Source: Nitrospiraceae bacterium (GTDB lineage: Bacteria; Nitrospirota; Nitrospiria; Nitrospirales; Nitrospiraceae). Taken from it: a DNA stretch of 64,000 nucleotides. The stretch's first letter is position 1. Each line of letters starts with the position of its first letter. Under the pieces are notes generated by a model. The model was not told where the DNA came from. It did no database searches and worked only from the letters and a program-made list of their open reading frames with translations. Positions 9,882 to 17,876 of the stretch are shown here, in pieces. The stretch lies in NCBI GenBank assembly GCA_019637075.1, contig JAHBWI010000003.1:558001-622000 (forward strand), in the 5' to 3' direction. The position numbers were made by a program, and so were the translations under genes.

Positions 9882-9911
9882 TTGACGATTTTTCAAGTCC
9901 GGTGGTAGAAT
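9882..9911 (+). promoter_or_regulatory. Sigma-70-type promoter of hpnH
   Basis: TTGACG at 9882-9887 and TAGAAT at 9906-9911 are separated by 18 bases, close to the sigma-70 consensus. It lies just after the Wzz stop codon and about 75 bases before the hpnH ATG, so hpnH is probably transcribed separately from the polysaccharide genes. Confidence 0.6.
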
Positions 9912-9987
9912 CCCCTCGATTATCCTGAGAAGACCGACTTTCTCGGTCGCATTCCATACAGCGAACTCTAAACCAGAGGAGAGAGGG

Positions 9988-11004
9988 ATGGCTGTTCCAG
10001 TCTCCCAGATGTATACAGTTGCGAAGTACGTACTCACCCAAAAGCTTAAGGGGGTTAAGCGCTATCCCCTGGTGCTGATGCTCGAACCGTTGTTCCGCTG
10101 CAACTTGGCTTGCGCGGGCTGCGGGAAGATCCAGTACCCCGACCATGTGCTCGACAAGCGGCTGACCCCGGAACAGTGCTGGGCGGCGGCCGAAGAGTGC
10201 GGGGCGCCGATCGTCGCCATTCCAGGCGGCGAACCCCTGATCCATCCGGAAATCGGGCGGATCGTGGAGGGGTTGGTCGCGCAGAAGCGGTACATCTATG
10301 TCTGCACCAATGCGATTTTGCTCGAGCGGAAGCTCAAGGACTTTCCCCCGTCCAAGTATCTGACGTTCAGCGTTCACATGGACGGGTTGAAGCGGGAGCA
10401 TGATCTAGCGGTCTGCCGCGATGGGGTGTACGACGTCGCGGTGAGGGCGATTAAAGAAGCCCTGAACCGTGGGCATCGCGTGACGACCAACACGACGTTG
10501 TTCGACGACGCGAACCCCGATCGCGTGCGCCAGTTCTTCGACGAGATGATGGCCCTGGGTGTCGAGGGGATGATGATTTCCCCCGGCTACAGTTACCAGA
10601 AGGCCCCTGACCAGCAGCACTTTCTCAAGAAGGCCAAGACCAGGGAACTTTTCTCGAAGATTCTGCACAGCCCGAAGCGGGCATGGAAGTTCAACCAGTC
10701 GCCGTTGTTCCTGGACTTCCTTATGGGCATTAAGGAGTACCAGTGCACGCCCTGGGGCAATCCCACGTACAACGTGTTCGGCTGGCAGAAGCCCTGTTAT
10801 CTGCTGCAGGAAGGCTATACGAAGACGTTTCGCGAGCTGATGGAAGCGACGGAGTGGCAGAACTACGGGACCAGCAAGAACGAAAAGTGCGCCGAGTGTA
10901 TGGTGCACTGCGGGTATGAGGCGTCGGCGGTTGAAGACACCTTCGGCACGGTGTCAGGGTTTGCCCGCACCGTGAAGATCACCCTGTTGCCGACAGCCAG
11001 ATAA
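9988..11004 (+). CDS. hpnH: Adenosyl-hopene transferase HpnH (radical SAM)
   Basis: HpnH adds the 5'-deoxyadenosyl group of SAM to diploptene, the first step to C35 extended hopanoids of the membrane. The 338-residue product matches the family in length and in its opening (AVPVSQMYTVAKYVLTQKL). The radical-SAM cysteines are C38, C42 and C45 in CNLACAGC. IPGGEPLIHPEI follows as the SAM-binding GGE motif. The C-terminal part has further cysteines (KPCYLL, CAECMVHCGYE), as expected for HpnH. The ribosome site AGAGGAGAGAGGG is just before the ATG. No other hopanoid gene is in the window, so it is separated from an hpn cluster. Confidence 0.95.
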   Translation: MAVPVSQMYTVAKYVLTQKLKGVKRYPLVLMLEPLFRCNLACAGCGKIQYPDHVLDKRLTPEQCWAAAEECGAPIVAIPGGEPLIHPEIGRIVEGLVAQKRYIYVCTNAILLERKLKDFPPSKYLTFSVHMDGLKREHDLAVCRDGVYDVAVRAIKEALNRGHRVTTNTTLFDDANPDRVRQFFDEMMALGVEGMMISPGYSYQKAPDQQHFLKKAKTRELFSKILHSPKRAWKFNQSPLFLDFLMGIKEYQCTPWGNPTYNVFGWQKPCYLLQEGYTKTFRELMEATEWQNYGTSKNEKCAECMVHCGYEASAVEDTFGTVSGFARTVKITLLPTAR

Positions 11005-11106
11005 GGAGCGCAGGGCACATGCCATGTCGCAAATGGTTGGTTGAAACGGCAAATTCTATTGCGGCTAGAGGCTGTACGCCATTGGCCGTAACCCCTTTGG
11101 TCCATC

Positions 11107-11496
11107 ATGACTGAGCCCAACTCGCAACCCACTCACTTCAGCAGCCCCGAAGGGAAGGTGCTGCGTCCTTCTTCGGCGGCCGAGCTGCAGCAGGCCATCG
11201 AGCTCGCCTTCGACTATCGCGGTGATGTGACGATCGAGCGAACATCCGGCGAGTCGATCCCATGCTTCGTGTTCAACCGATCCGGCGAGGGGCCCTCGGC
11301 TTGGCTCGAAGTGTTCCCCTCAAACGGCGCCGGTGTCCTGACCATTCCCTACACCGACGTGGCTGCCATTACCTTCTCGGGTGAGGATACCGCCAACGGC
11401 AAATCCTGGGAATCCTGGCACGCCAAGAAGGAATCCGAGCGTCGGGCCGAATCCGAGCGTGTGGAGGCTGAAGCCAGGGCCCGCGGCCACCTCTGA
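11107..11496 (+). CDS. Conserved hypothetical protein, 129 aa
   Basis: I do not recognise this soluble 129-residue protein. The first 100 residues look like a small beta-rich domain (DVTIERTSGESIPCFVFNRS, LTIPYTDVAAITFSGED). The end is a charged helix rich in Glu, Arg and Ala that could form a coiled coil. The IPYTDVAAITF phrase resembles strands of small RNA- or ligand-binding barrels, but that is only an impression. It is about 100 bases downstream of hpnH on the same strand and may be cotranscribed. Codon use looks like that of its neighbours. Confidence 0.6.
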   Translation: MTEPNSQPTHFSSPEGKVLRPSSAAELQQAIELAFDYRGDVTIERTSGESIPCFVFNRSGEGPSAWLEVFPSNGAGVLTIPYTDVAAITFSGEDTANGKSWESWHAKKESERRAESERVEAEARARGHL

Positions 11497-11500
11497 GGGG

Positions 11501-11527
11501 CGAGCAGCGGGCGTTGTCCGTTGCTCG
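11501..11527 (+). terminator. Strong hairpin after the 129-aa gene, terminator-like
   Basis: CGAGCAGCGG (11501-11510) pairs with CCGTTGCTCG (11518-11527) over ten positions with one G-T wobble and a seven-base loop. It starts four bases after the stop codon. No T-tract follows directly, so it may stop transcription weakly, protect the mRNA 3' end, or serve another purpose. Confidence 0.4.
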
Positions 11528-11791
11528 TGAAACGCCGTCGGGTAACAGGACGGACGTGTCGATCATCCCACTCTGTTTTTTTCTCCGAAGCTCCCTCACG
11601 CCGTAGATCATTCACCCGCCGCGGTTCCCATTCATCGCAACTGTATGGCCGATCCTTCACTGATGGATTCTGCGGAGGTGTTCGTATGCAATGAGCACCA
11701 CCGTGATAAGCAGGTGTTCCTGCGTACGATCCCGTCGAATCTGTGCTGGAGTTTAGAGTGATTTCTCGTGCTGTTTGACTCGATCCATTTG
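11528..11791. other. Gap with no convincing gene
   Basis: About 260 bases between the hairpin and the next promoter. A 38-codon ORF (11645-11761, plus strand) exists but has no ribosome site and no recognisable features. I see nothing else. Confidence 0.4.
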
Positions 11792-11820
11792 TTGACAAAG
11801 AGGGTGCCCTATGCTAGAAG
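11792..11820 (+). promoter_or_regulatory. Strong sigma-70 promoter with extended -10
   Basis: A perfect -35 TTGACA (11792-11797), 17 bases, then TAGAAG (11815-11820) preceded by TG (TGCTAGAAG), an extended -10. A transcript would start near 11827 and carry a leader of about 95 bases to the ATG at 11921. Confidence 0.6.
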
Positions 11821-11920
11821 GATCGGCCTCAAAATTGGGCATGCCCATGTCGATGTGGCCGCTCGCTGCGTGGGGTTCAGCAGGGTTTGCTCGAGGGCGA
11901 ACAGCAGGTCGACAAGGGGT

Positions 11921-12466
11921 ATGACAAGACGAGGTCGGAGGACAATCGGTTGCGGTGCCTCCGCATGGTGTTGGGTTGCATTGGGGATCATCGGACCCCT
12001 CGCGTGGCCGTCGATTTCACTCGCGAGTCACGCAGCCGATCACCGCTTCACCGTTGAAGGGTTCGTATGTGGCTCCGATGGGAAGGGGCGAGCCGGGGTT
12101 GACGTCCTGGTGAAGGACACCCGGATCACCTACGGGCAGACAGTCCAGACCGATGGTGACGGGTACTACAAGGTTACCCTTCACCTGCATAACGATAACG
12201 TGGGCGACCCGCTGTTGGTGGAAGTCGGCGGGGAGCAGCAGAATCATAAAATTCAGTTTGATCCGAACGACCTCGAGACGGAACGAAAGCTCTGGGTCAG
12301 TTTTGGAAGTGGGTGCGAGAGCGATCTCGGCCCGCCGAAGTGGTTCTTGATCGGGCTGGGTGTCTCGGCTGTTGCTATTCTGGGGTGGATTGGGCTAAAG
12401 ATCTCCCGCAAGCGGGCTCGTGAAGAGCAACGGCAAAGAAAGGGACAGGGCAAGCGGCATAAATAG
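11921..12466 (+). CDS. Secreted, C-terminally anchored protein with a carboxypeptidase-regulatory-like domain
   Basis: The likely start is ATG 11921, with AAGGGG just upstream and an Arg-rich signal peptide (MTRRGRRTIGC... ISLASHA). The in-frame extension back to 11768 overlaps the promoter and is rejected. The mature part (HRFTVEGFVCGSDGKGRAGVDVLVKD... TVQTDGDGYYKVTLHL) is a small beta-sandwich like the carboxypeptidase regulatory/transthyretin-like family. One membrane helix (WFLIGLGVSAVAILGWIGL) and a very basic cytoplasmic tail end the 181-residue protein. The main domain thus sits outside the cytoplasm. Function unknown; the gene is followed by a strong terminator. Confidence 0.65.
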   Translation: MTRRGRRTIGCGASAWCWVALGIIGPLAWPSISLASHAADHRFTVEGFVCGSDGKGRAGVDVLVKDTRITYGQTVQTDGDGYYKVTLHLHNDNVGDPLLVEVGGEQQNHKIQFDPNDLETERKLWVSFGSGCESDLGPPKWFLIGLGVSAVAILGWIGLKISRKRAREEQRQRKGQGKRHK

Positions 12467-12559
12467 AGAGCGGTCCGTGGGGCGTTGTCCCTCGCCGGAT
12501 CGAGTGATGTTGTGCAGGCGGGGGAAGTCCAACTGTGACCTCGTTGTTCGCTGAATCTT

Positions 12560-12612
12560 GACGCTTTTGCCGAGGCTGCCGTACTCCGCCTCGACGAAAG
12601 CGTCTTTTTTTT
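12560..12612 (+). terminator. Rho-independent terminator before the respiratory operon
   Basis: GACGCTTTTGCCGAGGC (12560-12576) pairs with GCCTCGACGAAAGCGTC (12588-12604) over 17 positions with two mismatches around an 11-base loop, and eight T residues follow directly (12605-12612). It lies 94 bases after the upstream stop and 68 bases before the first cytochrome gene. It could end the upstream transcript or act as an attenuator in the operon leader. Confidence 0.88.
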
Positions 12613-12680
12613 CTGTCAATGGGCACACTGTCGAGACGGCATACAGGTCTCGGCACGAAGAAAGGAGCGGGTAAACCGTT

Positions 12681-13187
12681 ATGAAGCACGCAGGATTGAG
12701 CAAGTTGGCTGTCGTCGTCGGCGCGATTGGGTTCGGGCTTGCCGTAGCCGGGTGCGGCGGTGGTGGTGAGGGGGGTGGAGAAGGACCGATCGTTCCTCCG
12801 CCGCCGGCTCCCGCTGAGTATGCCGACAAGCATATGCCTGCCGGATGGTGGACCGATCCGAAGATTGTCGAGGAAGGCAAGGAAATCTACATCGGCGCGA
12901 AGAACCCGGACGTGAACTGCGCCAGCTGTCACGGCAAGGACGGCAAGCCGGTCAAGGCCGGTGCCCGCGATTTCCGCAACGGTGACCGCATGAAGATGTA
13001 CTCGGACTCGGTGTGGTTCTGGCGTATCTCGGAAGGCGTGCCTAACACCAAGATGAAGGCCTGGAAGAGCAAGCTTTCGGATGAAGACCGATGGAAGGTC
13101 ATGGCGTTCGAAGCCAGCTTCGGTCTCGCCGGCAAGGGCTGGGATCCGAACAAGAAGGAATGGGTTCCTGCCAATCAGGTGAAGTAA
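12681..13187 (+). CDS. Monohaem c-type cytochrome lipoprotein
   Basis: The 168-residue product opens with a signal ending in a lipobox (LAVAGC), then a Gly/Pro-rich linker (GGGGEGGGEGP, PPPPAPAEY) and one cytochrome c domain. The haem site is CASCH near residues 75-79; likely distal Met residues are in the segment NTKMKAW. As a periplasmic lipoprotein it would carry electrons near the membrane. AAAGGAGCGGG lies before the ATG. It is the first gene of the operon running to 24114 and precedes the first bd-like subunit by 65 bases, which suggests it is an electron donor or acceptor of that complex. Confidence 0.9.
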   Translation: MKHAGLSKLAVVVGAIGFGLAVAGCGGGGEGGGEGPIVPPPPAPAEYADKHMPAGWWTDPKIVEEGKEIYIGAKNPDVNCASCHGKDGKPVKAGARDFRNGDRMKMYSDSVWFWRISEGVPNTKMKAWKSKLSDEDRWKVMAFEASFGLAGKGWDPNKKEWVPANQVK

Positions 13188-13252
13188 CGAAGGCTGGGTT
13201 TTGAATCTGCGGTGGGTCAATCGGTCGGAATGAGGAGGAGCGGCGAGACATC

Positions 13253-14956
13253 ATGAAAATCTGGCAGCGCTGTTTGTTAGCTCTGTTCGCGATTGTGGCG
13301 GTCTGGGGAGGTGTTGCGTATGCGCAGGCCCCCAGTGCGCCTCCCGTGGAGTTCCCTTACACCGGGAACCGCACGGCGGTCTGGATCGTCGCGCAGCTCC
13401 ACATCCTCTTCGCCGGTTTCATTCTGGGTGCCCCGATCTTCGTGGTCATCTCTGAATGGCTGGGGTACCGCAAACAGGATCCGCGTTACGATCGGCTCGC
13501 GAAGGAGGTCACCAAGGTCACGGTCATTCTTTATAGTATGACCGCGTTGACCGGCGGCCTCTTCATTTTCGTGCTGCTGGCGACCTATCCGCAGTTCACT
13601 ACCTGGTTGATCAATCATTTCTTCCTCATCTTCGCCGTCGTGTATCCGCTGTTATTCATTGCGGAAACATTCGTGCTGTACATGTACTTCTACACCTGGG
13701 ATCACATGAAGGGGGAGAAGAAGGCGCGCCACATTGCTATGGGTGTGCTGCTGAACCTCATCGGAACGATCACGTTGTTCGTGATCGATGCCCCGACTTC
13801 GTTCATGAATACGCCGGTCAAGGCGGAGGGTGTGTCTCCGGCGGAGTTCTTGGCCGCGGCGTCGTTGTGGGACAAGGTGTTCAACTACAGCTGGATGCCT
13901 CTGAACTTGCATCGCCTGGTCGGCAACGTGACCTTCGGTGGGTTCGTGGCCGGCCTGATCGCCGCCTACATGTACATGGGCGCGAAGAAGGATGAAGAGC
14001 GTTCCTATTACGATTGGATGGGTTTCGTCGGCAACATGATCGGCGTGGGCGCGCTCTTGTTCCTGCCGTTCATGGGCTACCTGTTGGCCTACGAACTCTG
14101 TGACTACGACGCCTCGATCTGCCCCTACATGATGGCCGACCAGCTGTCGATGTTCTTCGAAATGCAGGGCGCTATGATCGGGCTAATCTTCTTGGCCAGC
14201 AACTACTATATCTGGCTCAGCATGAAGCGTATCGAAGGTGTTGAGCGGGTCCGCATGACGGTGCTCGCGCCGGTCATCATGGTGGCATTGCCGCTGGTCA
14301 TGACCAAGGTACTCACCGATTACCCCGTGCCGGATCCCCGATCATTGGCCTTCTTGTTGCCGATGTTGCTGGCGCCGGTGATTTTGGGCCGCTTCATCCC
14401 CATCACCGTCTCGTCGAGCACGGTCATTAAGGTCGGCTTCCTTATGGTTGTGGTTGGTAACGCGATTTGGATGACGCCCCACGGATTCGTACCGACCGGC
14501 GCCAAGTTGGTGGCCGAACTCGAACTGCCGTCCGACTGGAACTTCCTGGCCCTCATGCCGGCGAAGAACAGCGCGGCCTTCACGCTGGTGTTCGTCACGG
14601 TCGTCAACTATGTCATTTATAATCGTGCCGTTTCGCAGGGCACGATCGTGTGGGGCAAGATCGACTTCGCCTCGCAATTCGTTCTGGTGTTCTTGGCGTT
14701 CAGCGCCATCTGGACTATGGGTCTGATGGGCGCCGTCCGGTCCTTGCTGCGGAAGTACTTCCACACGTACAACTTGCTGCCGGACTTCACGGCCGAATCC
14801 TTCACGCCGACGCTGTCGTATTCGGCTTGGTGGATTACCGGTATCACGGTGGTGTTCTATGCCGTGGTCAGCTTCGCGATCATCGTGACCTTGCGTCCCT
14901 CCGACTCCAAGGGCCATGCCCATGAGGCGAGCCCGGTTCCAGCGGGGGCGAAGTAA
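13253..14956 (+). CDS. Cytochrome bd-like oxidase subunit I homologue (first copy)
   Basis: This 567-residue polytopic protein is a distant CydA homologue. A first His at residue 50 (VAQLHILFAGFILGAP) fits the CydA N-terminal haem ligand, and H220 (LNLHRLVGN) fits the second haem region. It lacks the GRQPW quinol-loop motif of true CydA, and no CydB gene is present. Unusually it starts with a signal-like segment (VWGGVAYAQA). Published Nitrospira genome work describes several such bd-like proteins and discusses them as candidate terminal oxidases. Here it stands among c-type cytochromes and a Rieske/cytochrome b pair, so exchange of electrons with those is likely; oxygen reduction is not shown by the sequence. 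Confidence 0.85.
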   Translation: MKIWQRCLLALFAIVAVWGGVAYAQAPSAPPVEFPYTGNRTAVWIVAQLHILFAGFILGAPIFVVISEWLGYRKQDPRYDRLAKEVTKVTVILYSMTALTGGLFIFVLLATYPQFTTWLINHFFLIFAVVYPLLFIAETFVLYMYFYTWDHMKGEKKARHIAMGVLLNLIGTITLFVIDAPTSFMNTPVKAEGVSPAEFLAAASLWDKVFNYSWMPLNLHRLVGNVTFGGFVAGLIAAYMYMGAKKDEERSYYDWMGFVGNMIGVGALLFLPFMGYLLAYELCDYDASICPYMMADQLSMFFEMQGAMIGLIFLASNYYIWLSMKRIEGVERVRMTVLAPVIMVALPLVMTKVLTDYPVPDPRSLAFLLPMLLAPVILGRFIPITVSSSTVIKVGFLMVVVGNAIWMTPHGFVPTGAKLVAELELPSDWNFLALMPAKNSAAFTLVFVTVVNYVIYNRAVSQGTIVWGKIDFASQFVLVFLAFSAIWTMGLMGAVRSLLRKYFHTYNLLPDFTAESFTPTLSYSAWWITGITVVFYAVVSFAIIVTLRPSDSKGHAHEASPVPAGAK

Positions 14957-14994
14957 GGTACGACTACGAGTAGGGAGCGAGAAACGAGGCACTC

Positions 14995-15798
14995 ATGGGA
15001 AATATCATCAAGAAAACCATCATCGGAGTTGTGATCGGAGGAATTCTGTTCGGGGCGACCAATGCCCTTGGATTCCCCTTCGTGTTCCAAGCGCTGTTCT
15101 TCGGCTATGCCATGCTCGGCGCCATCGTGTTCATTATCTTGGATTTGCCGACGCTGAAGCCGTTCGGCGGCGTAAAGGCCGTCGGAGCCTTGATCGTATT
15201 TTACGTTGTCCTTTGCGTCGTCTATATTTCGGGTGCTTCGCTGTGGCCCCAATATGATCCCGAGGACGAGAAGGGCAAGATCGACAAGATTCTCAAGCCG
15301 AAGCGGGAACAATACGAGGCCGGCAAGGTCGATGTGTTGATGCAGCGCGCAAAGGCCTTGGACGAAAAGGCCAAGGAGCTCACGGCGCGTCTTCAGTCGC
15401 TCGGCGCGGCCCAGGCCCCGGCCGATCAAAAAGCCGGTGGTGATTCGGCGCCGACCTCGACTGTGGCTTCCAGCGGAGATATTGCGAAAATGGGCGAGGA
15501 ACAGTGGCAGCTGCAGGAGTGCTACAACTGCCACAAGTTGAAGGGTGAAGGCGGCAAGAAGCGCGGTCCGGAACTCGACAACCTGGGCAATCTGCTTTCG
15601 GCGGATGAAATTGCCCGAAAGATTCTCGATCCGAAGAGCTACAAGGCGGAAGGTTTCGATCAGGAGTACGAGAAGGGTAAGATGCCCGACAAGTACAAGG
15701 ACCTGATGGAACCGAAGGACGTGCAGGCGTTGGCTGCGTGGTTGGCGACGTTCAAGAATGCGTCGGTCAATACCCCGAAGCCCATCAAGATGAAGTGA
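14995..15798 (+). CDS. Membrane-anchored monohaem c-type cytochrome
   Basis: The 267-residue product has three probable N-terminal membrane helices within residues 7-82, a charged coiled-coil linker (EQYEAGKVDVLMQRAKALDE), an Ala/Pro/Ser-rich linker, and a C-terminal cytochrome c domain with the haem site CYNCH near residue 177. The domain's likely Met ligand is in KGKMPDKY. Anchoring through several helices and a long linker would let the haem domain swing between partners. The Rieske gene begins two bases after its stop, so the two proteins are probably made together. Confidence 0.88.
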   Translation: MGNIIKKTIIGVVIGGILFGATNALGFPFVFQALFFGYAMLGAIVFIILDLPTLKPFGGVKAVGALIVFYVVLCVVYISGASLWPQYDPEDEKGKIDKILKPKREQYEAGKVDVLMQRAKALDEKAKELTARLQSLGAAQAPADQKAGGDSAPTSTVASSGDIAKMGEEQWQLQECYNCHKLKGEGGKKRGPELDNLGNLLSADEIARKILDPKSYKAEGFDQEYEKGKMPDKYKDLMEPKDVQALAAWLATFKNASVNTPKPIKMK

Positions 15799-15800
15799 GC

Positions 15801-16742
15801 ATGATGCAGCCGAAACTGAAATCGAAAGTTCGTTGTACCGATCGTGAGGTGGGGGAAGTCCGCCGGATCGTTATGGATCCGCTCTCCCATGAGATCAGCC
15901 ACATTGTGGTTGGCGGTGACGGCATGGGGCCGGCCGAACGGCAGGTACCCATCGGTCAAGTGCAGGGTGTCACCGAGGAAGCGGTCACGCTGCGTTTGGC
16001 CTCGGCCGACTTTGGGGGGCTCCCACCGTTCAAGCGCGACGAGTATGTGACGACCCACGAGGTGGAAATCGCCCACCTCGAGGAGAAGATCCACGTCACA
16101 CCCGGTGAGGTGCTGGTTCCGTTCCCTGAGTTGGAGCGGAGCGTCAAGCGTCGGACGTTCTTCGCAAATTTCACCCACGCCATCGGCTTCCTGATCGGAT
16201 TTCCGTTGGCCTTCCCAGTCCTGAAATATCTGATGAAGCCGATGTATGCGCCCTTCGACAACAGCTGGCTCAAGATCGGCAATGTCGGGAAGATCAAGCA
16301 GGACGATGTCGGCATTCAGTATAAGTACAAGCGCAAGGTCAAAGAAGCCTACATGCCCGAACAGGAAATCGACAAAAACGTTTGGGTGCTGAAGGCGACG
16401 CCGAAAGTGTTGGAGACCATCTATCAAGGCAAGGACATGGAGTTCCGTGATGCCGCCGGGAAGCACGTCTGGACGAACAAGAAAGATGTCCCGTACGTGG
16501 CCTATTCGGGTAAATGCCCCCATCTCGGATGCGGCTTCAAGTGGCGGACCCACAAGACCCTTGGCCAGGTGTTTCTCTGCCCTTGCCATCTGAGCATCTA
16601 TGACGCGGCAGGCAAAGTGTTGGACGGACCGGCCCCTCGGGCGTTGGATCCGCTCCCGATTCAAGTGACGGCCACCGGCGAAATCGCCATTATCGACATG
16701 GAATTCAAAGCGGGCACCAAGGCCCAGGTTCGGATTGTCTAA
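15801..16742 (+). CDS. Rieske iron-sulfur protein with N-terminal PRC-barrel-like domain
   Basis: The 313-residue product has three parts. Residues 6-66 look like a PRC barrel (VRCTDREVGEVRRIVMDP... ERQVPIGQVQGV). Residues about 122-145 form one membrane helix. The C-terminal part is a Rieske domain: box 1 CPHLGC gives C239 and H241 as [2Fe-2S] ligands and C244 for the disulfide, box 2 CPCH gives C260 and H263 as ligands and C262. It would pass electrons from quinol at cytochrome b to a c-type cytochrome. ATG 15801 is preferred to the longer frame from 15738, which lies inside the previous gene. Cytochrome b starts directly after the stop. The barrel is not part of ordinary Rieske proteins. 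Confidence 0.92.
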   Translation: MMQPKLKSKVRCTDREVGEVRRIVMDPLSHEISHIVVGGDGMGPAERQVPIGQVQGVTEEAVTLRLASADFGGLPPFKRDEYVTTHEVEIAHLEEKIHVTPGEVLVPFPELERSVKRRTFFANFTHAIGFLIGFPLAFPVLKYLMKPMYAPFDNSWLKIGNVGKIKQDDVGIQYKYKRKVKEAYMPEQEIDKNVWVLKATPKVLETIYQGKDMEFRDAAGKHVWTNKKDVPYVAYSGKCPHLGCGFKWRTHKTLGQVFLCPCHLSIYDAAGKVLDGPAPRALDPLPIQVTATGEIAIIDMEFKAGTKAQVRIV

Positions 16743-17858
16743 ATGGATACGACCACGCAGCCGACCAATCAGCAGCCTTCAGTCATCGAACAGGTTCTTG
16801 CCTTCGTCGACGAACGCGTCGGCCTGAAGACCCTTCAGGCCAAGATGCTCAACGAGCCGGTCCCCGGAGGGTCTCGCTGGGCCTATGTGTTCGGTTCCGT
16901 CCTGCTCTTCATCTTCATCATGCAGGCCGTGACGGGCATCCTGTTGATGTTCTACTACGTGCCGACCGCCGACCATGCCTACGCGAGCACCCAATACATC
17001 ATCCACACCGTCGATTACGGCTGGTTCCTCCTCAGTTACCATTTCTGGGGATCCACCGCGATGGTGGTCTGTGTGTTCGCCCATATGTCGCAGGTGTTCC
17101 TATGGGGCGCTTATAAAAAGCCCCGCGAGCTCATCTGGTTGGTAGGTTTGGCCCTGTTTGGGATCGTGATGGGATTTGGTTTCACCGGTTACCTGCTCCC
17201 GTGGGACCAGCGTGCCTATTGGGCCACCACGGTCGGCGTCGAGATCATGGACAAGACGCCCGTGCTGGGTGACTTCATGGCTCGCTTCCTCAAGGGCGGT
17301 CCGACGCCCGGCCAGATGACCCTCAGCCGATTCTTCGTCATTCACGTCATGGTGCTCCCGGCGGCGCTGATGGGGCTCGCCGGTCTCCACCTCTTCCTGT
17401 TCCGCAAAGCCGGTCCTGCCGGGCCGTTCCGCGGCAGCGTGGAGGAGATCAAGGCCAAGACCGACTACTTCTTCCCGCGTCAGATTTGGAAAGACATCGT
17501 GGGAATGGTGGTGGTGTTCCTGTCGATCTGCAGCCTTGCGTTCTGGGAGCCGGTCGTTCTGCTTGAAGAAGCCACGCCCGATCCCGGCGACTACCATCCC
17601 GAGCCGGAGTGGTACTTCTTGTTCCTGTTCCAATTGCTGCGTTTGAAGGTGTTCGCGGGAGAGTTCGGGCAGTTCCTGGGCGCGATTGCGTTGCCGGGTG
17701 TCTTCATGGCGTTGCTGGCAGCCCTGCCGTTCATCGACCGCGATCCCGAAAGAAACATTTTCAAACGGCCTATCGCGCTGATCAGCTGGATCGTCGTGAT
17801 GTCCAGCATCCTGATTTTCACCGTGGCCGCGATCATCAACCGTGAATTCCTCGAATAG
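16743..17858 (+). CDS. Cytochrome b, b6-type with subunit-IV-like C-terminus
   Basis: This 371-residue subunit binds two b haems and the quinol sites of a bc-type complex. Haem ligands are H100 and H114 in one helix and H201 and H216 in the other. Fourteen residues lie between the second pair, the spacing known for b6-type rather than mitochondrial-type cytochrome b. The Qo-site motif PEWY is at 288-291. The chain carries on into a subunit-IV-like region, so b6 and subunit IV are fused and shorter than classical cytochrome b. The start follows the Rieske stop with no gap, which supports a shared complex. Confidence 0.95.
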   Translation: MDTTTQPTNQQPSVIEQVLAFVDERVGLKTLQAKMLNEPVPGGSRWAYVFGSVLLFIFIMQAVTGILLMFYYVPTADHAYASTQYIIHTVDYGWFLLSYHFWGSTAMVVCVFAHMSQVFLWGAYKKPRELIWLVGLALFGIVMGFGFTGYLLPWDQRAYWATTVGVEIMDKTPVLGDFMARFLKGGPTPGQMTLSRFFVIHVMVLPAALMGLAGLHLFLFRKAGPAGPFRGSVEEIKAKTDYFFPRQIWKDIVGMVVVFLSICSLAFWEPVVLLEEATPDPGDYHPEPEWYFLFLFQLLRLKVFAGEFGQFLGAIALPGVFMALLAALPFIDRDPERNIFKRPIALISWIVVMSSILIFTVAAIINREFLE

Positions 17859-17876
17859 CCGGAGGGTCTGGGGCAC

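Noticed and set aside
11645-11761. 38-codon plus-strand frame
   Set aside because: No ribosome site, no membrane helix and no other coding sign; it also ends before the promoter of the next gene.
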